Shown in pieces: positions 52,352 to 59,827 of a stretch of DNA of 64,000 bases; the first letter of the stretch is position 1; each line of letters opens with the position of its first letter. This DNA is from Arachidicoccus sp. BS20 (GTDB lineage Bacteria; Bacteroidota; Bacteroidia; Chitinophagales; Chitinophagaceae), in the NCBI RefSeq assembly GCF_001659705.1, contig NZ_CP015971.1:1-64000 (forward strand), read 5' to 3'. The notes beneath the pieces were generated by a model, which worked only from the letters and a program-made list of their open reading frames with translations, did no database searches and had not been told where the DNA came from. A program made the position numbers and the translations under genes.

Positions 52352-53167
52352 TCATTTTAATTTTTTTATCGTATTGTTTTCGACTAAAGATTTCATTTGT
52401 GTAATAGCAACTTTGTTGAGTTGTATCAACCGTTCGCTTTGCGAAAGATTTTGTTGGATGAGCAATGCGTTGATGCTTTCCATATTGCTCAATACAACCA
52501 ACTGCTCCAAAGTGGCGTAATCCCTGATGTTTCCGCTTTTGTGCGAGTTTTTATCGCGCCATTCTTTTGCCGTCAATCCGAAAAGCGCCACGTTCAGCAA
52601 GTCGGCTTCATTGGCATAAACAAACGCTGCTTGTTGTTTTGTAATTTCTTTCGGTATCAGATTTTCTTTGATGGCGTCGGTGTGAATATGATAATTTACT
52701 TTGGCTAAAGTGCGTTGCAAATTCCATTCAAGTTGCAGGCGATTGTTTTCATCTTCTTTAAGGCGTTGAAATTCTTTGATGAGATAAATTTTGAATTGCG
52801 GGCTAATCCACATACCAAATTCAAAAGCAATGTCAGGATGCGCATACGTTCCACCATATTTACCTGCCGTTGCTTTAAGCCCGATTGCATTGGTTTTTTC
52901 AACCCATTCTTTTACGCTGAGTTTGTAATTATTTAATCCCGCCTGACTTTTAATTATGGCAAATCCGCCATAATTAAAATTTGGATTATAAACAGATTCC
53001 CAAATGCCGAGATACTCAACTGTGTTTCTATTGCGCAGCCAATCCGAAATAAAAAAATCGCCATCTTTAGCTTTAAGCATATCGGTGAGAGAAATGTACT
53101 CTTGCTCTTTATCAAAGAGTACTGTTATTATTTTCCCTTGTACTTCTATCTTTTTATTTTTTGCCAC
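52352..53167 (-). CDS. KilA-N domain protein
   Basis: 271 residues. A KilA-N DNA-binding domain covers about residues 10-135 (ISLTDMLKAKDGDFFISDWL, YLGIWESVYNPNFNY, GGTYAHPDIAFEFGMWISPQ split), followed by a helical C-terminal region. KilA-N proteins are typical of phages, mobile elements and some bacterial chromosomes. The start is a GTG eight bases after the upstream stop; no nearer ATG fits. Its occurrence in a metabolic operon is unexpected. Confidence 0.85.
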   Translation of the reverse strand: MAKNKKIEVQGKIITVLFDKEQEYISLTDMLKAKDGDFFISDWLRNRNTVEYLGIWESVYNPNFNYGGFAIIKSQAGLNNYKLSVKEWVEKTNAIGLKATAGKYGGTYAHPDIAFEFGMWISPQFKIYLIKEFQRLKEDENNRLQLEWNLQRTLAKVNYHIHTDAIKENLIPKEITKQQAAFVYANEADLLNVALFGLTAKEWRDKNSHKSGNIRDYATLEQLVVLSNMESINALLIQQNLSQSERLIQLNKVAITQMKSLVENNTIKKLK

Positions 53168-53175
53168 TTCGATTT

Positions 53176-53487
53176 CTATTTGATAAACACATTCAGCACG
53201 TTCATTGCCGTGTCGGCTTTGTATTCGAGCGATCGATTGGTTTCATCCAAATCATTGTCAATAATCATTTCGCGTATGTTGATGGATTTATCGCCGAGCA
53301 AATTTTTATTTTTTAATAATTCTTTTTTTGCTTTGTGAAACGACTTGAACATATCGTCCGAATCACGTGCTACCATTAGCTTTCCGTCGTTTTCATAATA
53401 GATTACCTGCACATAAGACTCATTGCTGAATAATTCCTCAGCAATGTTTTTATCAATGATGATATGTGAGTTTAAGAGATTGACCAT
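53176..53487 (-). CDS. Small unknown protein of the hydrogenase locus
   Basis: 103 residues from ATG 53487 (MVNLLNSHIIIDKNIAEELF). No known domain recognised; it has an N-terminal beta-rich part (VQVIYYENDGKLMVARD) and a Lys-rich helical middle. No signal peptide or cysteine motif. It sits between the endopeptidase and the KilA-N gene, so it may be a hydrogenase accessory protein or a passenger. Confidence 0.5.
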   Translation of the reverse strand: MVNLLNSHIIIDKNIAEELFSNESYVQVIYYENDGKLMVARDSDDMFKSFHKAKKELLKNKNLLGDKSINIREMIIDNDLDETNRSLEYKADTAMNVLNVFIK

Positions 53488-53494
53488 TTTCTGT

Positions 53495-53521
53495 TTTCTT
53501 CGTGTACCTCTGGGTAACAAC
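53495..53521 (+). repeat. Remnant of an A-type repeat (A6)
   Basis: TTTCTTCGTGTACCTCTGGGTAACAA resembles the 3' end of A3 and A4 (TTCTTCGTGTTTCTCTGTGTGATAA). Only this end is present, in the junction after the endopeptidase gene. Confidence 0.45.
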
Positions 53522-54042
53522 TATTCAATGTTTAATTCGTTTTTAATCAAGCCAACAACTTTATCGCCTGCTATTTTTACAATCTCGCTCAATTCAATTT
53601 CCAGTTTTGTATTATCTACCGCGATTAAATACACTTGTATGTCTTCGGGATATTCGTCCTGCAAAATTTTTTTCGCGTAGCTCAATGCTTGGTCCCATTT
53701 CAGACTATGCAGAAAAACCATCGGGTCGTCCACAATTGCCGCTTCCAATTCCGATGCAGGAACTTTGTACAATGTTCCCGCAGGCTCGCCTGTATTTACA
53801 ACCGCATCTACGATGATGATTTTGTTGTGCCCTTTTAGTTTGAACAGCACTTCAAACGCGCCTGTTCCCATATCAAACAGACTGATATTTTCCTGCTCGC
53901 CGATTTGTTTTCTCAGTTCATCAATTACATAAACACCAACAGCATCATCGCTTCTGCAAGGATTGCCAAAACCCATTATCGCAATTTTTTGCTGAATGGC
54001 TGTGTTGCTTTCCTGTTCTATATTTGAGAGGTTCTGCTGCAT
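53521..54042 (-). CDS. Hydrogenase maturation endopeptidase (HyaD/HupD type)
   Basis: 173-residue M52 protease that removes the large-subunit C-terminal tail after nickel insertion. IAIMGFGNPCRSDDAVG contains the first acidic Ni ligand, FDMGTGAFEVL the second, and the His in MVFLHSLKWDQ is the likely third. It lies downstream of its substrate gene, separated by repeat B3. Confidence 0.9.
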   Translation of the reverse strand: MQQNLSNIEQESNTAIQQKIAIMGFGNPCRSDDAVGVYVIDELRKQIGEQENISLFDMGTGAFEVLFKLKGHNKIIIVDAVVNTGEPAGTLYKVPASELEAAIVDDPMVFLHSLKWDQALSYAKKILQDEYPEDIQVYLIAVDNTKLEIELSEIVKIAGDKVVGLIKNELNIE

Positions 54043-54071
54043 CTTTTTTGAGAAATAAATTTACATAAAAA

Positions 54072-54163
54072 TCCCGCAGATTTTCGCTGATTTCTTTTAC
54101 TGATTTCGCAAATTTTATTTTGCGACAAGTCTGCGTAAAACAATCTGCGTTTATCTGCGGGAA
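54072..54163. repeat. Palindromic repeat B3
   Basis: Starts TCCCGCAGATTTTCGCTGAT and ends CTGCGTTTATCTGCGGGAA; longest member of the B family, in the gap between the endopeptidase and large-subunit genes. Confidence 0.8.
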
Positions 54164-54177
54164 TTAATAAACTGAAA

Positions 54178-55776
54178 TTATAGTTTGAACTTAGCCAATT
54201 GCTTTCCTGTTTTTTCGTCGTGCGCGTGAACGGTACAAACCAAGCAACTGTCGAACGAACGCGCTACCATGCCCACTTCCACAGGGTCGTTGCTGTCTTC
54301 AATTTCCGTTCCTTCCAATGCTGCTTCAATAGGACCTGAAATACCAGATTCATCATTCGGACCAACATTCCAAGTTGTAGGTGCCATTACCTGATAATTT
54401 TTAATCACGCCGTCTTTAATTTCAATCCAGTGCGCCAACGCGCCGCGAGCCGCTTCCGTAGCGCCAAAGCCAAAGCCGTCTTTTTCTTCGGGCTTGATAT
54501 AAAACTCATCGTCCAAACGAATTTGTCCCAACCATTCATGAATGTAATTGTACAAACGCGGTGCTTCGTGTACACGCGCCAATGTGCGCGTAAACACGCT
54601 CGGGCCAAATTTGTCCATAATATCCAAGAACAACGGGTCATGCGTTTGGTGGTCGAGATTAGCAGGATTTCCGTACATAATACAACGGGACAACGGACCT
54701 GCTTCGGCAGGTTTGCCCATATAGCGCGGTGCTTTTGCCCAACTGTATTTGTCGTCGAAATTGGTGTGTTCCAGATTTTGCGATTGCAGCGGTGTCGGAA
54801 TCGGTTCTTTCCAAGGATGCGACGCGGGCACGTCCTGATACCAACTATGTTTTACGTGTTCCATTACTTCCAAGTGATTGAACTCGCGGAATTGTTTTGC
54901 GTGTCCGTCATAAAATCCGCTCGGGCTAATCAATGCTTTGTTACGTCCTTCAATCGTTGGTTTGTTGTACAAATCTTTGTGCAGATAAGTTCCGTAAGCA
55001 ATGTAATTGCCGCAGCCCTGACCGAATTTATCCAAACCAAATTCAAGACTTGCACGGATAAATAAACCTAAATCGGAATTGTATTGCGATTCATTTTCAT
55101 TGACCCAAGCCATCAAATCGTCCCAAGATTTTATTTGCAAATAACGGTCGATAGAACAGCCGAGCCAAGTTGTTTCCAACCAATCATTACGGAACTGATT
55201 CATGATGGAATAAGCGCGTGTAATGTCTTTCAACGTAGGTGCGCACATCACGCCACCCGGAACCATGTAGCTTGAGTGAGGCCATTGTCCGCCGAACAAA
55301 GCATATACTTCCACAGGGCGACCGCTTGCCGTAACACCGCTTTGAAATGAAGTGCCAACATACGCAGCAAATCTTTTTACCACTTCGGGATACAATTTTT
55401 TATTGGCAAATTTTTTATTCGCCATATCCGTTGCGAAGATGGCATAAAACCAACGTGGAATACTTTGAATAGTTTCGGTGGCTTCGCCCAAAGCGCGCAG
55501 CAGCAAAGCGTTTGGCGGAAGCGTTGTTCCCCAAGCCGTATCCAAAGCCGATGATGCGCAATACAAATGCGAGCCGCCGCAAATACCGCAGATGCGCGGC
55601 GTTACTATCAAACCGGATTGCGGGTCTTTGCCTTGCATAATGCGTTCAAAACCGCGAAACATGGACGCTTGCGTATGCGCCCGTGTAACCACGCCGTTTT
55701 CCATATATACTTTCACGTCGAGGTCGCCTTCCACACGACCAACGGGCGAAATATTCAGTTCTTTTACAGTTGACAT
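54178..55776 (-). CDS. [NiFe]-hydrogenase large subunit (group 1h/1l-like)
   Basis: Catalytic subunit for H2 oxidation, 532 residues. Nickel-binding motifs are RICGICGG (Cys63, Cys66) and DSCLVCTVH (Cys511, Cys514). Cleavage after His517 would remove a 15-residue tail (AHDEKTGKQLAKFKL). Stretches such as SIPRWFYAIFATDMANKKFA, GGQWPHSSYMVPGGVMCAP and GFGATEAARGAL resemble the actinobacterial-type high-affinity enzymes more than classical group 1 uptake hydrogenases. It forms a dimer with the small subunit. No Tat signal on either subunit, so the enzyme is probably cytosolic. Confidence 0.93.
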   Translation of the reverse strand: MSTVKELNISPVGRVEGDLDVKVYMENGVVTRAHTQASMFRGFERIMQGKDPQSGLIVTPRICGICGGSHLYCASSALDTAWGTTLPPNALLLRALGEATETIQSIPRWFYAIFATDMANKKFANKKLYPEVVKRFAAYVGTSFQSGVTASGRPVEVYALFGGQWPHSSYMVPGGVMCAPTLKDITRAYSIMNQFRNDWLETTWLGCSIDRYLQIKSWDDLMAWVNENESQYNSDLGLFIRASLEFGLDKFGQGCGNYIAYGTYLHKDLYNKPTIEGRNKALISPSGFYDGHAKQFREFNHLEVMEHVKHSWYQDVPASHPWKEPIPTPLQSQNLEHTNFDDKYSWAKAPRYMGKPAEAGPLSRCIMYGNPANLDHQTHDPLFLDIMDKFGPSVFTRTLARVHEAPRLYNYIHEWLGQIRLDDEFYIKPEEKDGFGFGATEAARGALAHWIEIKDGVIKNYQVMAPTTWNVGPNDESGISGPIEAALEGTEIEDSNDPVEVGMVARSFDSCLVCTVHAHDEKTGKQLAKFKL

Positions 55777-55813
55777 TGTTGTAAATATTTTTATTTGTGA
55801 AAAATCTTTTTAA

Positions 55814-56773
55814 TTATTTACTGAACGTTACGATTTCTTTGTTTTTGGGCCATGTCTTTTCAATGCCTGCCTTCACAAAATAACCTAAACCGCTTTCGCC
55901 CGTAGGCACATCTTGCGGCATAAATCCAAGGTATTTCATGGTTTTAAATACGCTGCCTTTTTTCAAATCGTGATGCGGGAAACCGGGTTCTGTACAACCC
56001 AAACAAGGATGATTAGCGCGCGTTTTACTGGAATGACGATTCCATAAAATACGGTTACAACTTGAGCGTGTCATTGGTCCGCGACAACCAACTTCGTAGA
56101 ACAAACAACCACCGCGTTTACCGAAGCCGCCGTTTACTTTTTGCGCGAAGTTTGTTACGTTTGTGCAACCCGCTTGCACAAACTCTGTGAAGAATGTTTT
56201 AGGACGATGATATTCGTCAATCAATACATCGCCGATTCTGCCTGTGGCAACAGCAACCAAAATTTGTGTAACCCAATCCGGGTGCGCAGGACAACCGGGA
56301 ATATTAATTACAGGCAAACCGCCTTTAGACACGAAGTTGGCACCAAGAAAACCGCCTTTTTGTTTTTTCAAAAATTGCATACCCGTACTCTCGCTCGGAT
56401 TAGGTTCAACCGCAGGAATACCGCCGTAAGTAGCACAATCGCCGATGGCAACCACATAACCTGCAACTGCAGCCAACTCTTGTACCCAATCTTTCATCGG
56501 GCGTTCGCAAAAATAGTTCATGGTTCCCGTTCCGTTCGGACCTTGGACAATAGTGCCCTCAAAAACGAAAATGTCCATCTGAACTTTTCCTGCTATAATG
56601 TCCTGCAACAAATCTTTTACCTGCACCCCAATTTCCAAACCGATGGACGGATGCCATAAAATATTAATGCCGAAGTCCACAATCAGTTCTACCACCGTGG
56701 GTTCTTCGGCATTAAGGAAAGACATGGTATTGCCGCTACAGGCACCACCTTGTAACCAGAGTACGTTTGCCAT
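55814..56773 (-). CDS. [NiFe]-hydrogenase small subunit (group 1h/1l-like)
   Basis: 319-residue Fe-S electron-transfer subunit without a twin-arginine signal. The proximal-cluster motif is GGACSGN: Cys12 is present but the usual second Cys is Asn15; Asp33 (LIVDFG) is a candidate replacement ligand, as known for the actinobacterial-type enzyme. Further cysteines are in GDCATYGG, PGCPAHPD, GGCLFYEVGCRGP, SSCNRILWN and HPCLGCTEPGFP. Encoded 37 bases upstream of the large subunit, first gene of the operon. Confidence 0.93.
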   Translation of the reverse strand: MANVLWLQGGACSGNTMSFLNAEEPTVVELIVDFGINILWHPSIGLEIGVQVKDLLQDIIAGKVQMDIFVFEGTIVQGPNGTGTMNYFCERPMKDWVQELAAVAGYVVAIGDCATYGGIPAVEPNPSESTGMQFLKKQKGGFLGANFVSKGGLPVINIPGCPAHPDWVTQILVAVATGRIGDVLIDEYHRPKTFFTEFVQAGCTNVTNFAQKVNGGFGKRGGCLFYEVGCRGPMTRSSCNRILWNRHSSKTRANHPCLGCTEPGFPHHDLKKGSVFKTMKYLGFMPQDVPTGESGLGYFVKAGIEKTWPKNKEIVTFSK

Positions 56774-56823
56774 AAGAGTTTTAATTTAAACGTGAACAAT
56801 GCATATCATCAAGAAGTATACAA

Positions 56824-56831
56824 CAAATGTA
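56824..56831 (-). promoter_or_regulatory. Putative promoter of the hydrogenase operon
   Basis: Read on the minus strand TACATTTG matches TAnnTTTG; 20 bases further upstream the sequence is TTTT (56852-56855), one base from the -33 consensus. The leader would be about 45 bases. Confidence 0.55.
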
Positions 56832-57041
56832 AGTTTTTATATTTAATTAGAAAAATTTTTCTAAAAAATAGTAATGAATTACTAACAAGAGGCGAGAAGT
56901 AAGTAAATTTTGCGGTACATCTTTTTGTCCTGCAACATTATTGAGACGAAAAAGCGCAAGAAGTAAACAAAATTTTTCGCAAATAATATTCGGTATTTAA
57001 TATTTGCGGCAGGATTTATGGCGGCGGAAGGTGTTAAAGTT

Positions 57042-58142
57042 CTATCCGGCTGTCTCGGTTGGTGTAATCTCGTTCGCCGGTTGATAAACAAGCAGTTTTT
57101 TTTCTCCTTTATCGTTCATGGCAAAGCAATTATCATTTTCTATCAGTATTGCCGCATGAATGCCTTGATGCTGGTTTACATCAATTCCCAGTATTTTTCC
57201 TGTATAGTACAACGCGGGATTTTTGTCCGGTACAATAGTATGTCCTACGATGATTTGTTTGCAGCCGTAAAGGGTTAAAGTATTATCCACATCCTGCATA
57301 GTTGCACGCGGTTCATAAAAATAACCTCTGTACCAATAAAGTGATTGCCTGTTGTACAATGACTGTAAATATTCGGGAACGTTAGTTTCATTGCCCTCAT
57401 TTTCGGATATGTCATAAAAAGGTCTGCATTTAGCATTTAAGATTTCGATGTTTAATTGCATATTGTTAATTAAAGGCGATACGCCGCCATGTACAAATAA
57501 ACGATTCCCTATTTTTTCCATCACGTTTTTGGTACGCAGCCAGCGCCCAAGCTCCGAATCTTTATCAAAGAGTTGCATATAGTCCATGTTCATCAGTCTT
57601 GCATGGTTGAAATATTTTATGTCCACAAAACGCAAATCGCCCGAAAGGTTCATCACATCATGGTTTCCGATAATGGTATGTACGTAGCCGCCGTGTAGTT
57701 TAGCTTCGTCTTCCAGTTTATAAATGAGCCAAAGTAAAGGTGTCACTTCATCGCCGCGGTCAAACAAATCGCCATTAACAACCAGGTGTCCTTTTCCGAA
57801 AATCCATTGATAATTTGAATCAATCACATTGTTGGCAATCAACAGTCTGCGGAACGCGGCAAATTCGCCTTCAATGTCGGACAGCACAAAAATCTTTTCC
57901 GAATCGTTCCACAGACATGGTTCATTTGACAATTGTTTTTTTAGCGGTACAGAAAAGTTCCAATCTGCATGATTGCTGAATCGCACCTGCAAAGGCTCGT
58001 TTTTGTATTCGTTTTTAGTACATTTTCCCGCTTCAATCGTATAGATTTCTATGCTATTATTTTTATGGAAGACATAAGGTCCGTCAAACTTGTTTTTTTC
58101 TTTTTTATTGTGCGAAAATATTCTCTTAAATAAGCTGCTCAT
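57042..58142 (-). CDS. Calcineurin-like metallophosphoesterase
   Basis: 366 residues with the metal-site motifs of PPP-type phosphatases: VLSDIEGEFAAF (DxE/H variant), VVNGDLFDRGDEV (GDxxDRG), TIIGNHDVMNL (GNHD) and IVGHTIVPD. Cytosolic; substrate may be a phosphoprotein or a nucleotide. It is transcribed alone after the hydrogenase locus promoter region. Confidence 0.88.
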   Translation of the reverse strand: MSSLFKRIFSHNKKEKNKFDGPYVFHKNNSIEIYTIEAGKCTKNEYKNEPLQVRFSNHADWNFSVPLKKQLSNEPCLWNDSEKIFVLSDIEGEFAAFRRLLIANNVIDSNYQWIFGKGHLVVNGDLFDRGDEVTPLLWLIYKLEDEAKLHGGYVHTIIGNHDVMNLSGDLRFVDIKYFNHARLMNMDYMQLFDKDSELGRWLRTKNVMEKIGNRLFVHGGVSPLINNMQLNIEILNAKCRPFYDISENEGNETNVPEYLQSLYNRQSLYWYRGYFYEPRATMQDVDNTLTLYGCKQIIVGHTIVPDKNPALYYTGKILGIDVNQHQGIHAAILIENDNCFAMNDKGEKKLLVYQPANEITPTETAG

Positions 58143-58234
58143 TATTCCTCTTTATTGCGGAAAGGTACGGCGGAAAAAATTAAGCATCGTGTGTTGATGA
58201 CAAGCGGGAATAGTTCAACTTCCACAAATTATTT

Positions 58235-58654
58235 TTACTTCTCAGATTTTTTCTTTGAATAATTCATCTCTACCAGGAAAGCAACCAATAATCCAAGTCC
58301 GCCAAAGAGTAAAACCGATGCGCCGTAAATTACGCTTACTGTTTGGTAAAGATTATTATGCCAATAATTTCCGGTATTAAATCCTTGTACGGAACTAAGG
58401 CAAATAAAATAGCCAATCATTAATCCAAATCCTACACCTAACAATAAACAGGCGATTTTTAATGTGCTGAATTTGCTTGCGCTCTCCAATGCGGGAATAG
58501 ACAAATTTGAGTCGGGATTTAAAGAACCAAGTTTATCGCCGAGCTTTTCAATAATGTTCAGGCGCTCTTTTTTATGAACAAAAAGTTCAAACAATCTGTA
58601 TATGCCGAAAGTGATAATCCCGATGATTGTGGGAATCGTAATAAAATCCATCAT
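58235..58654 (-). CDS. Small membrane protein, DUF6249-like
   Basis: 139 residues with three hydrophobic helices (about 5-22, 65-88, 106-128) and a charged segment HKKERLNIIEKLGDKL between the first two. Resembles DUF6249-type membrane proteins often found next to ECF sigma genes. Two ATGs overlap at the start (58654 and 58651). Function unknown. Confidence 0.65.
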   Translation of the reverse strand: MMDFITIPTIIGIITFGIYRLFELFVHKKERLNIIEKLGDKLGSLNPDSNLSIPALESASKFSTLKIACLLLGVGFGLMIGYFICLSSVQGFNTGNYWHNNLYQTVSVIYGASVLLFGGLGLLVAFLVEMNYSKKKSEK

Positions 58655-58756
58655 GATGTAATAATTTTTAAGTGAATAATTTTTTTCTTACATTGTTTGA
58701 CGCAACGTTGAAAAATCGGTTACACATTTTTGAAAAATATTTATTTCATATAGTTT

Positions 58757-58805
58757 GCGGCGTGTGAGGACACGCGCCGCCGCGGTTGGTATCCTAGGCA
58801 ACCGC
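58757..58805. other. GC-rich double hairpin upstream of the ECF sigma gene
   Basis: Two adjoining stem-loops in an AT-rich gap: GCGG-CGTGT-GAGG-ACACG-(2)-CCGC (58757-58780), and GCGGTTG/CAACCGC with a 10-base loop (58782-58805). No T run follows. Possibly a REP-like element or an RNA leader structure of the sigma gene. Confidence 0.55.
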
Positions 58806-58872
58806 AACAAAAATATTTATTGCACAAAATAGTTGTAACCAAATTCAATTTGCTGCGTCTATAAAAAGGTGC

Positions 58873-59439
58873 ATGAATAATCAGGAAGAACTTCAAATAA
58901 TTCAACGTATATGCGAGGGAGAAACAAATTTGTTTTCAATATTCCTGCATCGTTATAGTAATGCTGTATATTCATTGATTATTCGCATAGCTTCTTCAAA
59001 GGAAGATGCAGAGGAACTGACGCAGGATGTTTTTTTGAAAGCATTTAAAAAGCTAAAAACCTTTCAGGGCAAAAGCAGCTTTGTTACATGGTTGTACCGC
59101 ATAGCCTACAACACGGCAATTTCAGCAACAAGAAAAACACGACAGGAAATTTTTTATATCGATGAAAAAATGATTGAAAAAGTTCCCGATGAAAATGTTA
59201 ATCTATTGTTTGAAAACGATGAGAATGAAGATTTACTGAATAAATTGCAGGCTGTATTGAAAAAACTGAACGCAGAAGAAAAAACGCTGATAACGCTTTA
59301 TTATACAAAAGGCGAGAAGGTGAACGATATAGCTGCAATCATGAATTTGAGTTCTGATAATGTGAAAACAAAACTATACAGAGTCAGAAAGAAATTGTAT
59401 TTATTGATGAATAACAACGACCGGTATGCAACAAGATAA
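58873..59439 (+). CDS. ECF RNA polymerase sigma factor
   Basis: 188 residues. Region 2 (DAEELTQDVFLKAFKKLKTFQGK, then FVTWLYRIAYNTAISATRK split) and region 4 (EKTLITLYYTKGEKVNDIAAI, then NVKTKLYRVRKKLY). It overlaps the next gene by 14 bases, so the two products are probably translationally coupled. Confidence 0.92.
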   Translation: MNNQEELQIIQRICEGETNLFSIFLHRYSNAVYSLIIRIASSKEDAEELTQDVFLKAFKKLKTFQGKSSFVTWLYRIAYNTAISATRKTRQEIFYIDEKMIEKVPDENVNLLFENDENEDLLNKLQAVLKKLNAEEKTLITLYYTKGEKVNDIAAIMNLSSDNVKTKLYRVRKKLYLLMNNNDRYATR

Positions 59440-59788
59440 ATTAATTAAAAAAGCACTGGAAGAAGCAGCAAATTTTTCTCTGCCGCCCGATTTTAATGAG
59501 CGTGCAATGCTTCATATTTACAAAGAAACTGAGCGCAAGAAAAAACAAAATTTCTTTTTGATGCTTGGCTGCATATCGGCGGTTTCATTAAGTCTTATTG
59601 GCGTGAGTGTTTATTTACTAAAGAAATATTTTGCTTTCGATTTTACGTTTCGACTTCAATTGCCAACATTAAAATTTGTCTCTTTATCTCAATATTATTT
59701 TGATATTTATATCGCTGTACTCATTTTAGTTTTAATAGGATTTGATTATCTTTTTCGTTCGTATTGGCGTAGAAGGAGCATTGGTTAA
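59426..59788 (+). CDS. Putative membrane anti-sigma protein
   Basis: 120 residues: short cytoplasmic N-terminus with LPPDFNERAMLHIYKETERKKK, a helix at about 42-65 and a second one at about 92-108, and a basic C-terminus. The arrangement behind the ECF sigma gene (14-base overlap) suggests an anti-sigma factor. No ZAS motif with His/Cys is visible. Confidence 0.65.
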   Translation: MQQDKLIKKALEEAANFSLPPDFNERAMLHIYKETERKKKQNFFLMLGCISAVSLSLIGVSVYLLKKYFAFDFTFRLQLPTLKFVSLSQYYFDIYIAVLILVLIGFDYLFRSYWRRRSIG

Positions 59789-59827
59789 GTCGTCTCTTAT
59801 GCGATTAAAATATCCTCGCTTATAAAA

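Noticed and set aside
45337-54163. CRISPR array
   Set aside because: The repeats are separated by genes, are palindromic with differing lengths and have no regular spacers; no cas genes are present.
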